From Saxidomus purpurata (lineage: Eukaryota; Mollusca; Bivalvia; Venerida; Veneridae): a stretch of DNA of 64,000 nt. Below the pieces are notes generated by a model. The model had not been told where the DNA came from and searched no databases. It was given only the letters and a program-made list of their open reading frames with translations. This document shows, piece by piece, positions 35,790-47,335 of this stretch. Each line of letters opens with the position of its first letter. The first letter of the stretch is position 1. The translations under genes and the position numbers were made by a program. The stretch lies in assembly GCA_022818135.1 (NCBI GenBank), contig JAFMSR010000017.1, positions 5,501,403 through 5,565,402 of the forward strand, read 5' to 3'.

Positions 35790-37202
35790 TTAATATGCCA
35801 GGTTTAACGCTAATGTGATGGTAGAAAGAAACAGTTTCATTTTGTACGAATATTATTTATTGAACATCTTATTTATCCACAATCATTTTTGTACATTCTT
35901 TACATTCACAGTGATCATAAGCATCTATTTCTTCTAATTTGTCATTAAATATCTTGTATATCATCCATCTACCAAGGCTCATTGTGGTAAAGGACCTAAC
36001 ATTATTCACCTTATGTTTGTTTGACTTGCCAGAACAAAAGTTTGCAAGTTGGCAACAAATTGAAATTCACACAAAGGTTGAGCATCCAAATGGTGATGCA
36101 AGGTGTGGATTGAAAGGAATGAAAAATGGTCCCTTGCCAGAACAAAAAGTTTGCAAGTCGGCAACAAATTGAAATTCACACAGAGGTTGAGCATCCAAAT
36201 GGTGATGCAAGGTGTGGATTTAAAGGAATGAAAAATGGTCATAAATACACTGAAGAATTAATCCAGACTGGAATAGTTAGTATACAGGGAAAGTTCCACT
36301 TTTGTCCCTTGTATGTTTGGATTTGCTCTTACACATTGAGAAAGTTCCACTTTTGTCCCTTGTATGTTTGGATTTGCTCTTACACATTGAGATGAGCTCT
36401 GTCTTCGTCAGTTTGTATAGGTCATGACTTTTCCAGGTGATGTAGTCTCTACCTTGCTCGGCAACTCTTTTTTCTTCCTTATCCTTAAGTCTGACAACTT
36501 TTGATACTCTTCTAGTGTAACATCTTATTTATCCACAATCATTTTTGTACATTCTTTACATTCACAGTGATCATAAGCATATATTTCTTCTAATTTGTCA
36601 TTAAATATCTTGTATATCATCCATCTATCAAGGCTCATTGTGGTAAAGGACCTAACATTATTCACCTTATGTTTGTTTGACTTGCCAGAACAAAAAGTTT
36701 GCAAGTCGGCAACAAATTGAAATTCACACAAAGGTTGAGCATCCAAATGGTGATGCAAGGTGTGGATTTAAAGGAATAAAAAATGGTCGTAAATACGCTG
36801 AAGAATTAATCCAGACTTGAATAGTTAGTATACAGGGAAAGATCCACTTTTGTCCCTTGTATGTTTGGATTTGCTCTTACACATTGAGAAAGTTCCACTT
36901 TTGTCCCTTGTATGTTTGGATTTGCTCTTACACATTGAGATGAGCTCTGTCTTCGTCAGTTTGTATAGGTCATGACTTTTCCAGTTGATGTAGTCTCTAC
37001 CTTGCTCGGCAACTCTTTTTCTTTCTTATCCTTAAGTCTGACAACTTTTTGATACTCTTCTAGTGTAACCCATGTCAGTAATGACAGAAGTGTCTGAATG
37101 TGGTTGAGAGGGTTTTCAAAAACTTAATATGCCAGGTTTAACGCTAATGTGATGGTAGAAAGAAACAGTTTCATTTTGTACGAATATTATTTATTGAACA
37201 TC

Positions 37203-37370
37203 TTATTTATCCACAATCATTTTTGTACATTCTTTACATTCACAGTGATCATAAGCATCTATTTCTTCTAATTTGTCATTAAATATCTTGTATATCATCC
37301 ATCTACCAAGGCTCATTGTGGTAAAGGACCTAACATTATTCACCTTATGTTTGTTTGACTTGCCAGAACG
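37203..37370 (-). pseudogene. Amplified C-terminal-type exon fragment
   Basis: The minus strand encodes VNNVRSFTTMSLGRWMIYKI followed by FNDKLEEIDAYDHCECKECT and KMIVDK, then a stop and, shortly after, AATAAA. The Cys-x-Cys-x-x-Cys cluster could bind zinc. Near-identical copies are at about 35871-36040 and 36525-36695. It looks like a last exon copied with the array; no intact parent gene is visible in the window. Family unknown. Confidence 0.4.
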
Positions 37371-37968
37371 AAAAGTTTGCAAGTTGGCAACAAATTGAAA
37401 TTCACACAAAGGTTGAGCATCCAAATGGTGATGCAAGGTGTGGATTGAAAGGAATGAAAAAAAGTCCCTTGCCAGAACAAAAAGTTTGCAAGTCGGCAAC
37501 AAATTGAAATTCACACAAAGGTTGAGCATCCAAATGGTGATGCAAGGTGTGGATTTAAAGGAATGAAAAATGGTCGTAAATACACTGAAGAATTAATCCA
37601 GACTGGAATAGTTAGTATACAGGGAAAGTTCCACTTTTGTCCCTTGTATGTGTGGATTTGCTCTTACACATTGAGAAAGTTCCACTTTTGTCCCTTGTAT
37701 GTTTGGATTTGCTCTTACACATTGAGATGAGCTCTGTCTTCGTCAGTTTGTATAGGTCATGACTTTTCCAGGTGATGTAGTCTCTACCTTGCTCGGCAAC
37801 TCTTTTTTCTTCCTTATCCTTAAGTCTGACAACTTTTTGATACTCTTCTAGTGTAACCCATGTCAGTATTGACAGAAGTATCTGAATGTGGTTGAGAGGG
37901 TTTTCAAAAACTTAATATGCCAGGTTTAATGCTAATGTGATGGTAGAAAGAAACAGTTCCATTTTGTA

Positions 37969-38468
37969 NNNNNNNNNNNNNNNNNNNNNNNNNNNNNNNN
38001 NNNNNNNNNNNNNNNNNNNNNNNNNNNNNNNNNNNNNNNNNNNNNNNNNNNNNNNNNNNNNNNNNNNNNNNNNNNNNNNNNNNNNNNNNNNNNNNNNNNN
38101 NNNNNNNNNNNNNNNNNNNNNNNNNNNNNNNNNNNNNNNNNNNNNNNNNNNNNNNNNNNNNNNNNNNNNNNNNNNNNNNNNNNNNNNNNNNNNNNNNNNN
38201 NNNNNNNNNNNNNNNNNNNNNNNNNNNNNNNNNNNNNNNNNNNNNNNNNNNNNNNNNNNNNNNNNNNNNNNNNNNNNNNNNNNNNNNNNNNNNNNNNNNN
38301 NNNNNNNNNNNNNNNNNNNNNNNNNNNNNNNNNNNNNNNNNNNNNNNNNNNNNNNNNNNNNNNNNNNNNNNNNNNNNNNNNNNNNNNNNNNNNNNNNNNN
38401 NNNNNNNNNNNNNNNNNNNNNNNNNNNNNNNNNNNNNNNNNNNNNNNNNNNNNNNNNNNNNNNNNNNN
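37969..38468. other. Assembly gap (500 N)
   Basis: Exactly 500 unresolved bases, interrupting the fourth unit of the 0.79-kb array. The true array length is unknown. Frames reported across it are artefacts. Confidence 1.
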
Positions 38469-39111
38469 ATCTTCTAATATAGTAGAAAGGGCAGTCATGA
38501 ATAGCGTATGATGCATATTTGATTTTTTAGTCAATATGTCAGATGTCAAGTTCAATCAAGTTTTAACAGTATACTCAATATACCAATTACCAGGATATAC
38601 CTATTACCGTGAGTGCTCATTAAACACAAAACGTAGTTTCCTTTCTAATTTTCTGCGCTTCAAATACTTTCATATGTTAAAACCATCTGAAAAATATTTT
38701 ATTTCAAATGTTTGTGATCATTTTTGGCAAGCAAGAATAATATTTTAAATTTTGCATTTTTTTTAGATTCAATGCTAATCTGATGACAGTTGGTCTAGAA
38801 ATGACCTCAATATCAAACTTTTAACAAAAAAATCACTATAAATTTTATATCAAAATGTTCAGAAAAAGACAAGCTGTCAGACAAGAGAAAATTTGTTGTG
38901 GTAGAAACAAACTTGAAGAAGTTTCAAACAGTTTTCTTTCAAATTCACGGTAATAAGTATATTCGTAAAAATGAAGATGACTGTCATCATGGATTTAATA
39001 AAACTTGCTTTTAACACTTTATACAACATACATGTAGTTTAGGTTTATGATTTAAATTTTTTCTTGAAGATAAATGGTGAAACTTTATTTTAAAAGCAGA
39101 TTCTGTTTTTA
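38469..39111. other. Unassigned sequence
   Basis: AT-rich; no exon that would precede the ECHDC3-like last exon could be recognised here. Confidence 0.45.
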
Positions 39112-39570
39112 ACCAGGTTTTCAATTTTGAAAATCCTGGTTATTAGATTGGGGTATGGCGGGCGGATGGGCGGATGGGCGGATGGGCGGGCGTCAAACGA
39201 AATTGTGTCCGCTCTGTAACTCTTCAACCCTTTGAAGAATTTTGATGAAACTTCAGACAAATGTTTACCACATCAAGATGACGTGCAGAACGCATGTTCC
39301 GCATGGCTGGCTCCAAGGTCAAGGTCACAGTGACATTAACATTGAAAATCCTGTCCGCTCTGTAACTCTTCAACCCTTTGAAGAATTTTGATGAAACTTC
39401 AGACAAATGTTTACCACATCAAGATGACGTGCAGAACGCATGTTCCGCATGGCTGGCTCCAAGGTCAAGGTCACAGTGACATTAACATTGAAAATCCTGT
39501 TTACATGATTTTAACTTGATTTGGCAGTCAAAGGAAAACCTGGTTTCGTGGCATTGCCATGTTTCTTGTT
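39112..39570 (+). repeat. Interspersed repeat family D with a perfect internal duplication
   Basis: It starts AACCAGGTTTTCAATTTTGA and ends GGAAAACCTGGTTTCGTGGC followed by CATGTTTCTTGTTA, giving an inverted tip ACCAGGTTTTC. Two modules of about 150 bp (CCGCTCTGTAACTCTTCAAC onward) are essentially identical, so the internal duplication is very recent. Short GGGCGGATG repeats lie near 39160-39190. Confidence 0.85.
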
Positions 39571-39831
39571 ATGTATTTTGAGTATAAAACTGTGCACCTT
39601 CATTAACCAGTTAGACTCCCAGTAATTGGTATGACCTGTATATACCTGTCATTTGATTGAGGGTCCTGATGTTATAACCAATTTTAGTGTTTCAAATGGC
39701 ATTAAGGGGACAAACTGTGTCAAACAAACATCTGGTGAATCAAAAAATCTTTCAGCTTATAGTTAAACTTATATCAGTTTTAATGTCTCTAAATTACTGC
39801 TTTCTATTTGCTTAAATGATTATCTTTCCAG

Positions 39832-39949
39832 TTTAACAGGGCAAGTGATGGTAGAGAATCTGTCATACACTGATGGGCAAGAGGGAATCCGAGCATTTAT
39901 CGAGAAAAGAAAACCAGTCTGGTCACATGATGATGAAAAGGCGCACTAG
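39832..39949 (+). CDS. ECHDC3: Last exon of an ECHDC3-like enoyl-CoA hydratase-domain gene
   Basis: After a good acceptor (ATTATCTTTCCAG) the plus strand reads LTGQVMVENLSYTDGQEGIR followed by AFIEKRKPVWSHDDEKAH and stop. The pattern (D/A)QEGI-x-AF-x-(Q/E)KRKPVWSH is, from memory, the C-terminus of ECHDC3, a mitochondrial crotonase-superfamily protein implicated in lipid metabolism. The exon carries only the C-terminal helix; catalytic-fold residues lie in upstream exons not found in the window, possibly in the gap, upstream of the window, or unrecognised. It starts with one base of a split codon. No clear AATAAA follows within a few hundred bases. It is the only supported plus-strand gene feature here. 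Confidence 0.65.
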
Positions 39950-40410
39950 CAGTTCACAAGAAATTCCAATCAAGAACACTCTGGTGACATGACAGTATTT
40001 GAGTTTGGTTACATAACAAGACATTTGTATTTGGAAAGGGTTTACTTATACTATATTTGATCTAAGTCTTTTAAGTACAAAATATCATCTGACTTGGACA
40101 AATGATAATAGTAAATGAAATTGAAAAAGGCAGTGGCTAGCGAAGCAGAATCACTTCTCTAGACAATAGTTTTCCTATTCATATTAATCTGTTATGTGGA
40201 TAGCAATGGTGTAAAAATGTGTTTTTAATATTTATTTACTTTGTTAACTCAGATCAAAAAGTCAATCTTTTGTTTTCCTTTTTACAGGGTCTGTGTATTA
40301 TAATTGATTTTTACAAGTGTGATTACAGTGTCTCGATCTTGTATCTATGTAATCAATAACCAGAATGACAATATTGAAACATTTCTAGGTATTTAAAGCA
40401 ATTTTGTAAT
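39950..40410 (+). other. Probable 3-prime UTR and intergenic sequence
   Basis: AT-rich sequence downstream of the ECHDC3-like stop. No motif beyond that is supported. Confidence 0.35.
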
Positions 40411-41345
40411 TATACCCCCAAAAGGAAGGGGGTATATAGGAGTCACCCGGTGGTCGGTCGGTGGGTCAAGCGGTCTGTTGCATTTTCTTTGTCCAGAGCA
40501 TAACTTGAAAACCACTGGTTGGAATTCAATACAACTTCATACAATGGTCAAGTACATTGAGAAGATGTGCAGTGCACAAGAACCATAACTCCAACTTGAC
40601 TCATTACTGAGTTATTGCCCTTTGTTTTTTTTCCTTGTCTGGAGCATAACTTGAAAACTACTGGTGGGAATTCAATACAACTTCATACAATGGTCAAGCA
40701 CAATAAGAGGAAGTGTAGTGTACAAGAACCATAACTCTATCTTGAGTAATAACAGAGTTATTGCCCTTTGTTACTTTTCCTTGTCTGGAGCATAACTTGA
40801 AAACTACTGGTTGGAATTCAATACAACTTCATACAGTGGTCAAGTACATTGAGAGAAAGTGCAGTGCACAGGAACCATTACTCTTTCTTGACTCATTACA
40901 GAGTTATTGCCCATTTTTACTTTTCCTTGTCCAGAGCATAACTTGAAAACTACTGGTTGGAATTCAATACAACTTCATATAATGGTCTAGCGCAACGAGA
41001 AGAAGTGCAGTGTACAAGAACCATAACTCTATCTTGAGTAATTACAGAGTTATTGCCCTTTGTTACTTTTCCTTGTCCGGAGCATAACTTGAAAACTACT
41101 GATTGGAATTCAATACAACTTCATACAAAGGCCAAGTACATTGAGAGAAAGTGCAGTGCACAGGAACCATAACTTTTTCTTGACTCATTACAGAGTTATT
41201 GCCCATTGTTACTTTTCCTTGTCGCAGAGCATAACTTGAAAACTACTGGTTGGAATGCAATACAACTTCATACAATGGTCCAGCACAATGAGAGGAAGTG
41301 CAGTGTACAAGAACCATAACTCTATCTTGACTAATTACAGAGTTA
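40411..41345 (+). repeat. Interspersed repeat family H, modular
   Basis: It starts with ATACCCCCAAAAGGAAGGGG and GGTATATAGGAGTCACC and contains six modules of about 147 bp with GAGCATAACTTGAAAACTAC, GGAATTCAATACAACTTCAT and ACAGAGTTATTGCCC. A fragment with the same end occurs near 7545. Short plus-strand frames here are repeat-derived. Confidence 0.85.
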
Positions 41346-42466
41346 TTGCCAAGAACAATATTTCCATTTTACTTTTTTTTGCAAGGTATTCTGTTACTAT
41401 GAACTTCCTCAGTTTATAAAGCAGTCTTTTAGGGGTATTAATCACATTTAGTGATACATTGTAGGTCTTGTTGGTTTTGAGATATGGGTGCACATCAGTA
41501 GCCTACATGAAGATTGGGTCATAAATTTGACTTGTATAGAAATATGTGACAGGAATGATGCTGTACTTGCTAAGTACATGTCTATCTGCTCATTCACAGT
41601 TTTACAGTTTAATGCTTTCCCCATACACCACATTAAAGCCTGGAATTATTATAATAATAAAAGAAAATTTTGGAAGAAAAACGAATTTTTGCTTAAAGTA
41701 CTTTTAAATTGCATAAAAATTCAACAGTGTTTGTAGTGCTTTTATGTCATTGTTATGGTGCACATTTTCATGTACATGTAACAGCTGTATTTCTATACCA
41801 TTTATCTGCTTACATACATAATTTTCTCACTATTTATAGATATAAAAGACGTTTGTGAAGAAACTAAATGTTTCAACAAAATCTTTGGGCAAGCAACCTT
41901 TAAAATGAGACTCAAATACCATGCCAGATTTCAGTCTGTTCTGATTCCTCACTTACTAACACCTTCGGAGAAATTATTGTTAATTGTAATTAATTACTAG
42001 AACTATGTGTTGAGTAATCAGTAATCACAGAATTTTTGTTAACATAAATTATGACGACAAGTCATTGTATTTGAGATAGATATATCTATGGTTCATCTAG
42101 ATTGTAGAAGTTAACAATTATTGTTCATCATGCATCATACCATGATAAGATACACAAGGACATTTACAGTACGTGATTGTATTATATAAATGTTTTAAAT
42201 TTGTGAAATGCAATTACCTTACATACAAATTGTTATTTAATTTTTATAGAAGATATAATTATAAATATTGATTACACACATGACTTTATTTATATTTTCA
42301 CCTCTGGTCTTCCTTTGAAATAGGCAAACTGTTCTCATATTACACTAACAGGGCTGTCTGTGAAAGATGATCTGGCGGCGGATAATAGAGGACAGCATGA
42401 ATTGGATCTCAGTAGGGGGGCTCTCTCTCTCCCACCCCCCTGTATCTGTATACCTTTTGATGCGTT
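41346..42466. other. Unassigned AT-rich sequence
   Basis: No supported gene. A C-rich block CTCTCTCTCTCCCACCCCCC lies at about 42420-42440. Confidence 0.45.
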
Positions 42467-43215
42467 AGCTCACCTTTCACAAAGTACCAGAGTGACCTAT
42501 AAGGATCGCTCACCATCCGTCTTCCGTCCATCCATCTGTCCACAATTTCCTTCAAATGACATCTCTAAAACCACTGGGCCATAGTTGATGAAACAAGAGA
42601 TGTTCCTTGCATGAAACTCCATCAAAGTTGTTTGAAGAATTCTATTCCATGCAGAACTTGAATTATGATCCCTGGGTCAAAATTGACCCTGTCCAGGGGT
42701 CACTTGGTTTTACATAGACTTACACAAGAAATACTTTAAAAATCTTCTTTTCTGAAACCACAAGGCCTAGAGCTGAGATATTTAGCATGTAGCATTGCCA
42801 AGTGGACCTCTACCAAGATTGTTCAAATGATGACCCATGGGTTAAAGCTGACCCTGCCTGGGGTGTCACTTGATTTTACATAGGAAAAACTTTAAAAACC
42901 TTCTCTTAAACCATTAAGCCTAGAGCTTAGATATTTAGCATGTACCATTGCCTTGTGGACCTGTACCAAGATTGTTCAAATCATGACCCCCTGGTCAAAA
43001 TTAACCCTTCCAGGGAGGGGGGATTACTTGATTTCGCATAGGCTAATATAGAGAAAACTTAAAAAACCACAAGGCCCACAGACAGAGCTTAGATATTTGG
43101 AATGTTACTAAGCATTGTGTATTGGACGTCTACGAATTATGTTAAAATCCATAACCCCACGTATTATAGCCCATGGTAGTCACTCAGAAGGTGAGCGATC
43201 TTGGCCATCTTGTAA
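42467..43215 (+). repeat. Interspersed repeat family B copy
   Basis: It starts TTAGCTCACCTTTCACAAAG, carries about three modules with ACCACAAGGCCTAGAGC, and ends AAGGTGAGCGATCTTGGCCA followed by TCTTGT. Confidence 0.85.
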
Positions 43216-43395
43216 TTTCAGATAGCTGTGTAAAGATTTTAGGAAAAGGTTTGAAAAATATTGAAGTGGTTCTGTGTTTCTTACAGCTACAACATAAAAA
43301 ATTAAGTAATTAATAATGATGAATGGTGATATGTAAGGATTCATATTTTTTTAAAGGACACACTTTCTAGTAAACTGTTCGAAAATCCTTTAAAT

Positions 43396-43431
43396 CAAGG
43401 TCTTTCAAATAGTACTATTTGAAAGACCTTG
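43396..43431. repeat. Perfect 36-bp palindrome
   Basis: CAAGGTCTTTCAAATAGTAC pairs perfectly with the following half around AGTACT. Flanking A/T bases extend the symmetry imperfectly. A diverged copy is at 12643-12680, so this is a mobile or recurrent motif rather than chance. Confidence 0.85.
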
Positions 43432-43584
43432 TTTAAATATAAGGGATTTTTTATTTCGAGTAACTATGACCAAATGTGAGGTCACTGGCTTCATTGTAAT
43501 GCATAGCTACCACGATCTGTAACTGTAGTGAAACATGATGACTGCGAGAAAACTTCTTTCACTTGGTGTTTCTGACCACGGACC

Positions 43585-43865
43585 TCTCTATTCACTCCTT
43601 ATCAACCAGTGACTACCCCAAGCAACCAGTGACTTTCCCTAGGAACAAATAACATTATTTCTTAAGCAACAACTTGGTCTCTTAGTAACCAGAGAGTTCC
43701 CTAGCAACCTGTTCCTTCATTAGCAACCATTGACTGCCTCTGACAGCTGGTGTCATTTACCGACCAGTGACTTCTTTAGAAACCAATGACTTCCCTAGCA
43801 ACCAGTACGTGACTTCTTTAGCAACTATGGACTCTTTAGCAACAAGTGACTTTCTTAGCTAAGTG
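43585..43865 (+). repeat. Degenerate minisatellite (TAGCAACCAGTGACTT)
   Basis: About a dozen imperfect units of roughly 20 bp, with variants of AGCAACCAGTGACTTCC. No coding potential. Confidence 0.75.
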
Positions 43866-43889
43866 CAATGGTGCACAGATGATCGATAT

Positions 43890-44272
43890 AGGGCTATCAT
43901 GACCTCATGAATTTTCAGTGGCCTATAATATATAGGAAAAACTTCAAAAATCTCGGAAACCACATAGCCTAGAACTTAGATATTTGGCATGTACAATTGT
44001 CTTGTGGACCTCTAAGATTGTACAAATCTTGACCACCGGGCCAAAAATGACCCTGCAGGGAGGGGTAACTTGATTTCAAATACATCGGCTTATCTGGGAC
44101 GAATTTGCTCCAGGGCTTAATACTCAGGCAAAACTTAAACAATTTTTTTGTCTAAGACCACATTGTCCAGAGTTTAGATATTTGGAAATTGTGTAGTGGA
44201 CCTCTACGGAAATTGTTCAAAACATGATCCATAGGTCAAAATTGCCACTTCCTGTGATGCGATTGTTACCTT
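43890..44272 (+). repeat. Diverged family B modules
   Basis: GATCGATATAGGGCTATCAT, AGGAAAAACTTCAAAAATCT and GGCCAAAAATGACCCTGC match family B modules but with many substitutions. No 3-prime tail is found after them. Confidence 0.6.
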
Positions 44273-45702
44273 GTGTTATAGCTTATGGCAGCAAGCCAGG
44301 CGGAATAAGCCGTTTTGTTTGTCGATTTGTTGTTTATATTGTTTAAACAGTGAGATTTCTCCCCTGGTGAACTTATTTACACTCTTAAGTTTGCTGCTTA
44401 TGTCACTATTACTTGTCCGATGTTCATAAATTTTATTCTGGCGCGTGTACGTAGCAAAATCCACTACTTTTCTTCCCCTGTAGAAATGTTTGATTTTAAA
44501 TTGACATTTGAAAGCCGAAAGTGAGCTAATCACCTTGTACTAGTGTTAAACAAAGTAATTGTAATGGTTTATTAACTTATTTTCGCTTTTGATACATTGT
44601 GAATTTCGACAATGCCAAAAGTTGTGCAACTTGCGGAGATGTTTTGATGTTTCCCTCTATGTCATAGTGTTTCCTCATTTATACATGTACTAATACTGGG
44701 AACACCACCTGGCATGCAAATGCGTGTTTTATAAATCGGCGAAAGAAGTCATGTAGTATAGGTCCAATTCGATAACGCTACTATTATCGGAAAATCCCAT
44801 TTCAACGTTTTAGGTAAGGTAATAGTATTGTAATCAGTAATTTAGAGATATATTTGATAAAGAACGGTGCATAGTCTATCAGCCGCCATGGCGTGGAGGA
44901 TAAGGTGTCTGAGATCGGACAATTGTATGCATTGTCGCCGCGCCGGAAGACAACGTGAAGTCGGATCACATTTTTTTTAACTTTCGTTATTTTTTTTTAA
45001 ATTTCCATTTCTATTTGGGGCTGTTTCATTACCAGTCGCATACCTGAAAATAGGCAAAATACAATGTTATTATAAGTTTTATGCAAGAAAAAAAGTGTTT
45101 TAAAGGTTTATCGAAAATGAGACTGGCGGTTTAACCAGTTATTAATACCTGCATTACAGTTTTACAATTTTTGCGCATTTACAGGTTTTATCACACATTT
45201 TATCAGCCATAGTCTTGAACTACACGACTTTTCTTCGAACTACTCTTTTCTACCCTCATGTATATAGACATAATTCTGAGTTCAATTTACATTTACTTCT
45301 AATAAAAATCGTGCATTTCGCGAATAGCTAATAGACTAACATGAATAAAAAATCTGAAAAAAATTCTTCCGCAGCTCGAACTCGTGATACCACGTTTCGA
45401 CGGCCGCTGATTTATCCACTACGCTACAAGTATTTGGTGATATATCATGACTATACTTGCGTACATATACCTTTTCAATCAAAGTATGAAGGGATAATTT
45501 TACACCTGACTACCCTTTATCCCTTGTTTATGTAAACACGATAATAGTAGAAATATCGAATTTTACCTATATTGACCATATTCAACAGTTTGTTTGGAGG
45601 ATGTTATTCTAATAGTTCAATGCGCGTTGCTGTCCGTATCCCCTCCTTATATGGAGTGCTTCTGATCCTTGTTCTGATCGACTTGATACGTAAGAATGTG
45701 TT
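44273..45702. other. Unassigned sequence with a tRNA-like patch
   Basis: An 85-codon minus-strand frame (44276-44533) lacks motifs. Around 45360-45430 the minus strand has TAGCGTAGTGGATAAATC (A-box-like) and ACGAGTTCGAGCTGC (B-box-like), suggesting an eroded SINE or tRNA pseudogene. Confidence 0.4.
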
Positions 45703-45710
45703 CATATCCG

Positions 45711-47335
45711 CACAGGTGGCCGGCGCGGGGTTTGGACCCCCATCCCCCAGAGGCCCCTCTACAACCCTGGTACCCCATATACTGATATATCAAAACAAAA
45801 TAATAAAACCAAAAAAAATTTGTTTTTCACTATATACATATAGTAGTAAAGGTATAGCACTATCGGGTCCGGAAATCACGAAAATATACACTGACCTTAT
45901 TCAACAAGGCCGTGTGTTCATAACTTCAGACCGATTTTCAAAAACTTGGTCTTGTTCAACAAAGAAATAAATACTCTGTAACATTTTGCATATATTTGGT
46001 CCATAAATAGCTCTCGCAAAATGCAGCGAGCCAACAAACTTGTAAATTTCAGTTTACACTACAATGTGACCGCTGTTACATTACGTTCGATTCAGTACAC
46101 TATAGGAATAACTGTTTTGTCATTTTGATATTTGCGACTGTATATACGGTTTTTAATGGTCGCAAATATTTTTAACGGCGACGGCGTAAGCCGGAGCTGT
46201 TAAAACTGTTTGCGACCATTAAAACCGTATATACGGTCGCAAATATCAAAATTACAAAACAGTTATTCCTTTTCTAACGCACAATGTGTCTAAATGCGAT
46301 AATTTAGACGCCGTTTGAATTTTGCGACTATATATACGTTATTTAATGGTTGCAAATTTATACGACGTCACCAATCAGAAACGACGTCACATCGGTACTG
46401 CGTTAGAAAATTTCATAACACGTCGTGATTTCCAACCCAGACCGACGTAAATCAAAAGAAAATCAACTTTGAAAATACTTACCATCGACGAATTTAATGA
46501 AAGCGGTGTTTACAACACACTACGTATCCATTATTTACAATTCTTGTTTCTTTGAATACTGCGCGGCCATGATGACAGCATTGACCCGGATAGCATTGTA
46601 TAAACTCCGTACAATCCCGTTTTGAAAACATATCTTTTAATTATTACAAATTTGTCTCTCTTTTCTTTCTCATAAAGTAAATACTAGTTACTTTATATAA
46701 TATTTTAGTATATTTTTCATGTTACTTGGTATTTATTAAAAGATTTGTTTGCAAAACGAAATTGTACGGAGTTTATACAAGTCCTTCCGGGTCACCGCTG
46801 TCATCATGGCCGCGTAGTATTCAACTTGATCAGGATATTGTAAACAAGTGACACTTAGTACGTTGTATACCTAAGTGATGTTAAATTCGTCGATGGTAAG
46901 TATTTTCAAAGTTGATTTTCTTTTGATTTACGTCGGTCTGGGTTGGGAATCACGAAGTGTTATGAAATTGTGTACTGAATCGAACGTAATGTAACAGCGG
47001 TCACATTGTAGTGTAAACTGAAATTTACATGTTTGTTGGTTCGCTGCATTTTGCGATAGCTATTTATGGACCAAATATATGCAAAATGTTACAGAGTATT
47101 TATTTCTTCGTTGAACAAGACCAAGTTTTTGAAAATCGGTCTGAAATTATGAACACACGGCCTTGTTGAATAAGTGTATATTTTCGTGATTTCCGGACTA
47201 AATACTATGTATATAGTGAAAAAAAAAATTTTTTTTGTTTTATTATTTTGTTTTGATGTATCAGTATATGGGGTACCAGGGTTGTAGAGGGGCCTCTGGG
47301 GGATGGGGGTCCAAACCCCGCGCCGGCCACCTGTG
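45711..47335. mobile_element. 1.6-kb foldback element with 8-bp target duplication (hAT-type)
   Basis: The ends CACAGGTGGCCGGCGCGGGG and complement are flanked by CATATCCG on both sides (45703-45710 and 47336-47343), an exact 8-bp duplication as made by hAT transposases. The two arms are reverse complements along almost their entire length and meet at an AT-rich centre (about 46640-46735), so nearly the whole element is one palindrome. The left arm is longer because of a 308-bp insertion (46101-46408). No transposase frame; non-autonomous. Confidence 0.85.
46101..46408. mobile_element. Nested hairpin insertion in the left foldback arm
   Basis: The right arm reads continuously through this point (its complement joins CAGTACAC to AATTTCATAA), so the 308 bp here were inserted after the palindrome formed or removed from the other arm. 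The insert contains a long inverted repeat (GGAATAACTGTTTTG with its complement at 46258-46272, centre near GGCGACGGCGTAAGCC). It also has a second inverted pair, TTTCTAACGCA and TGCGTTAGAAA. Confidence 0.8.

Larger units (their letters stand above)
35504..37968 (-). repeat. Tandem array of about 0.79-kb units carrying coding fragments
   Basis: Units start at 35504, 36288, 36837 and 37624; the last runs into the assembly gap. Each starts with a 50-bp sequence present twice (AAGTTCCACTTTTGTCCCTT onward). Unit 2 is shortened to 549 bp by loss of a block of about 130 bp and one half of another duplication. Copies are nearly identical, so the amplification is recent. On the minus strand each unit contains two coding-like segments, described separately. 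Confidence 0.9.

Noticed and set aside
35939..36395. Plus-strand coding in the 0.79-kb array (a segment with VEHPNGDARCGFKGMKNG)
   Set aside because: It looks protein-like but opposes two longer and more convincing minus-strand readings in the same unit, and it runs into the 50-bp duplications. I could not exclude it, so it is recorded here only.
37932..38555. Long open frames across the first gap
   Set aside because: They consist mostly of unresolved bases and are artefacts of reading through N.
45572..45970. 132-codon plus-strand frame
   Set aside because: It crosses the left boundary of the hAT-type foldback at 45711, and the corresponding region of the other arm reads differently. It is a chance frame over a transposon edge.
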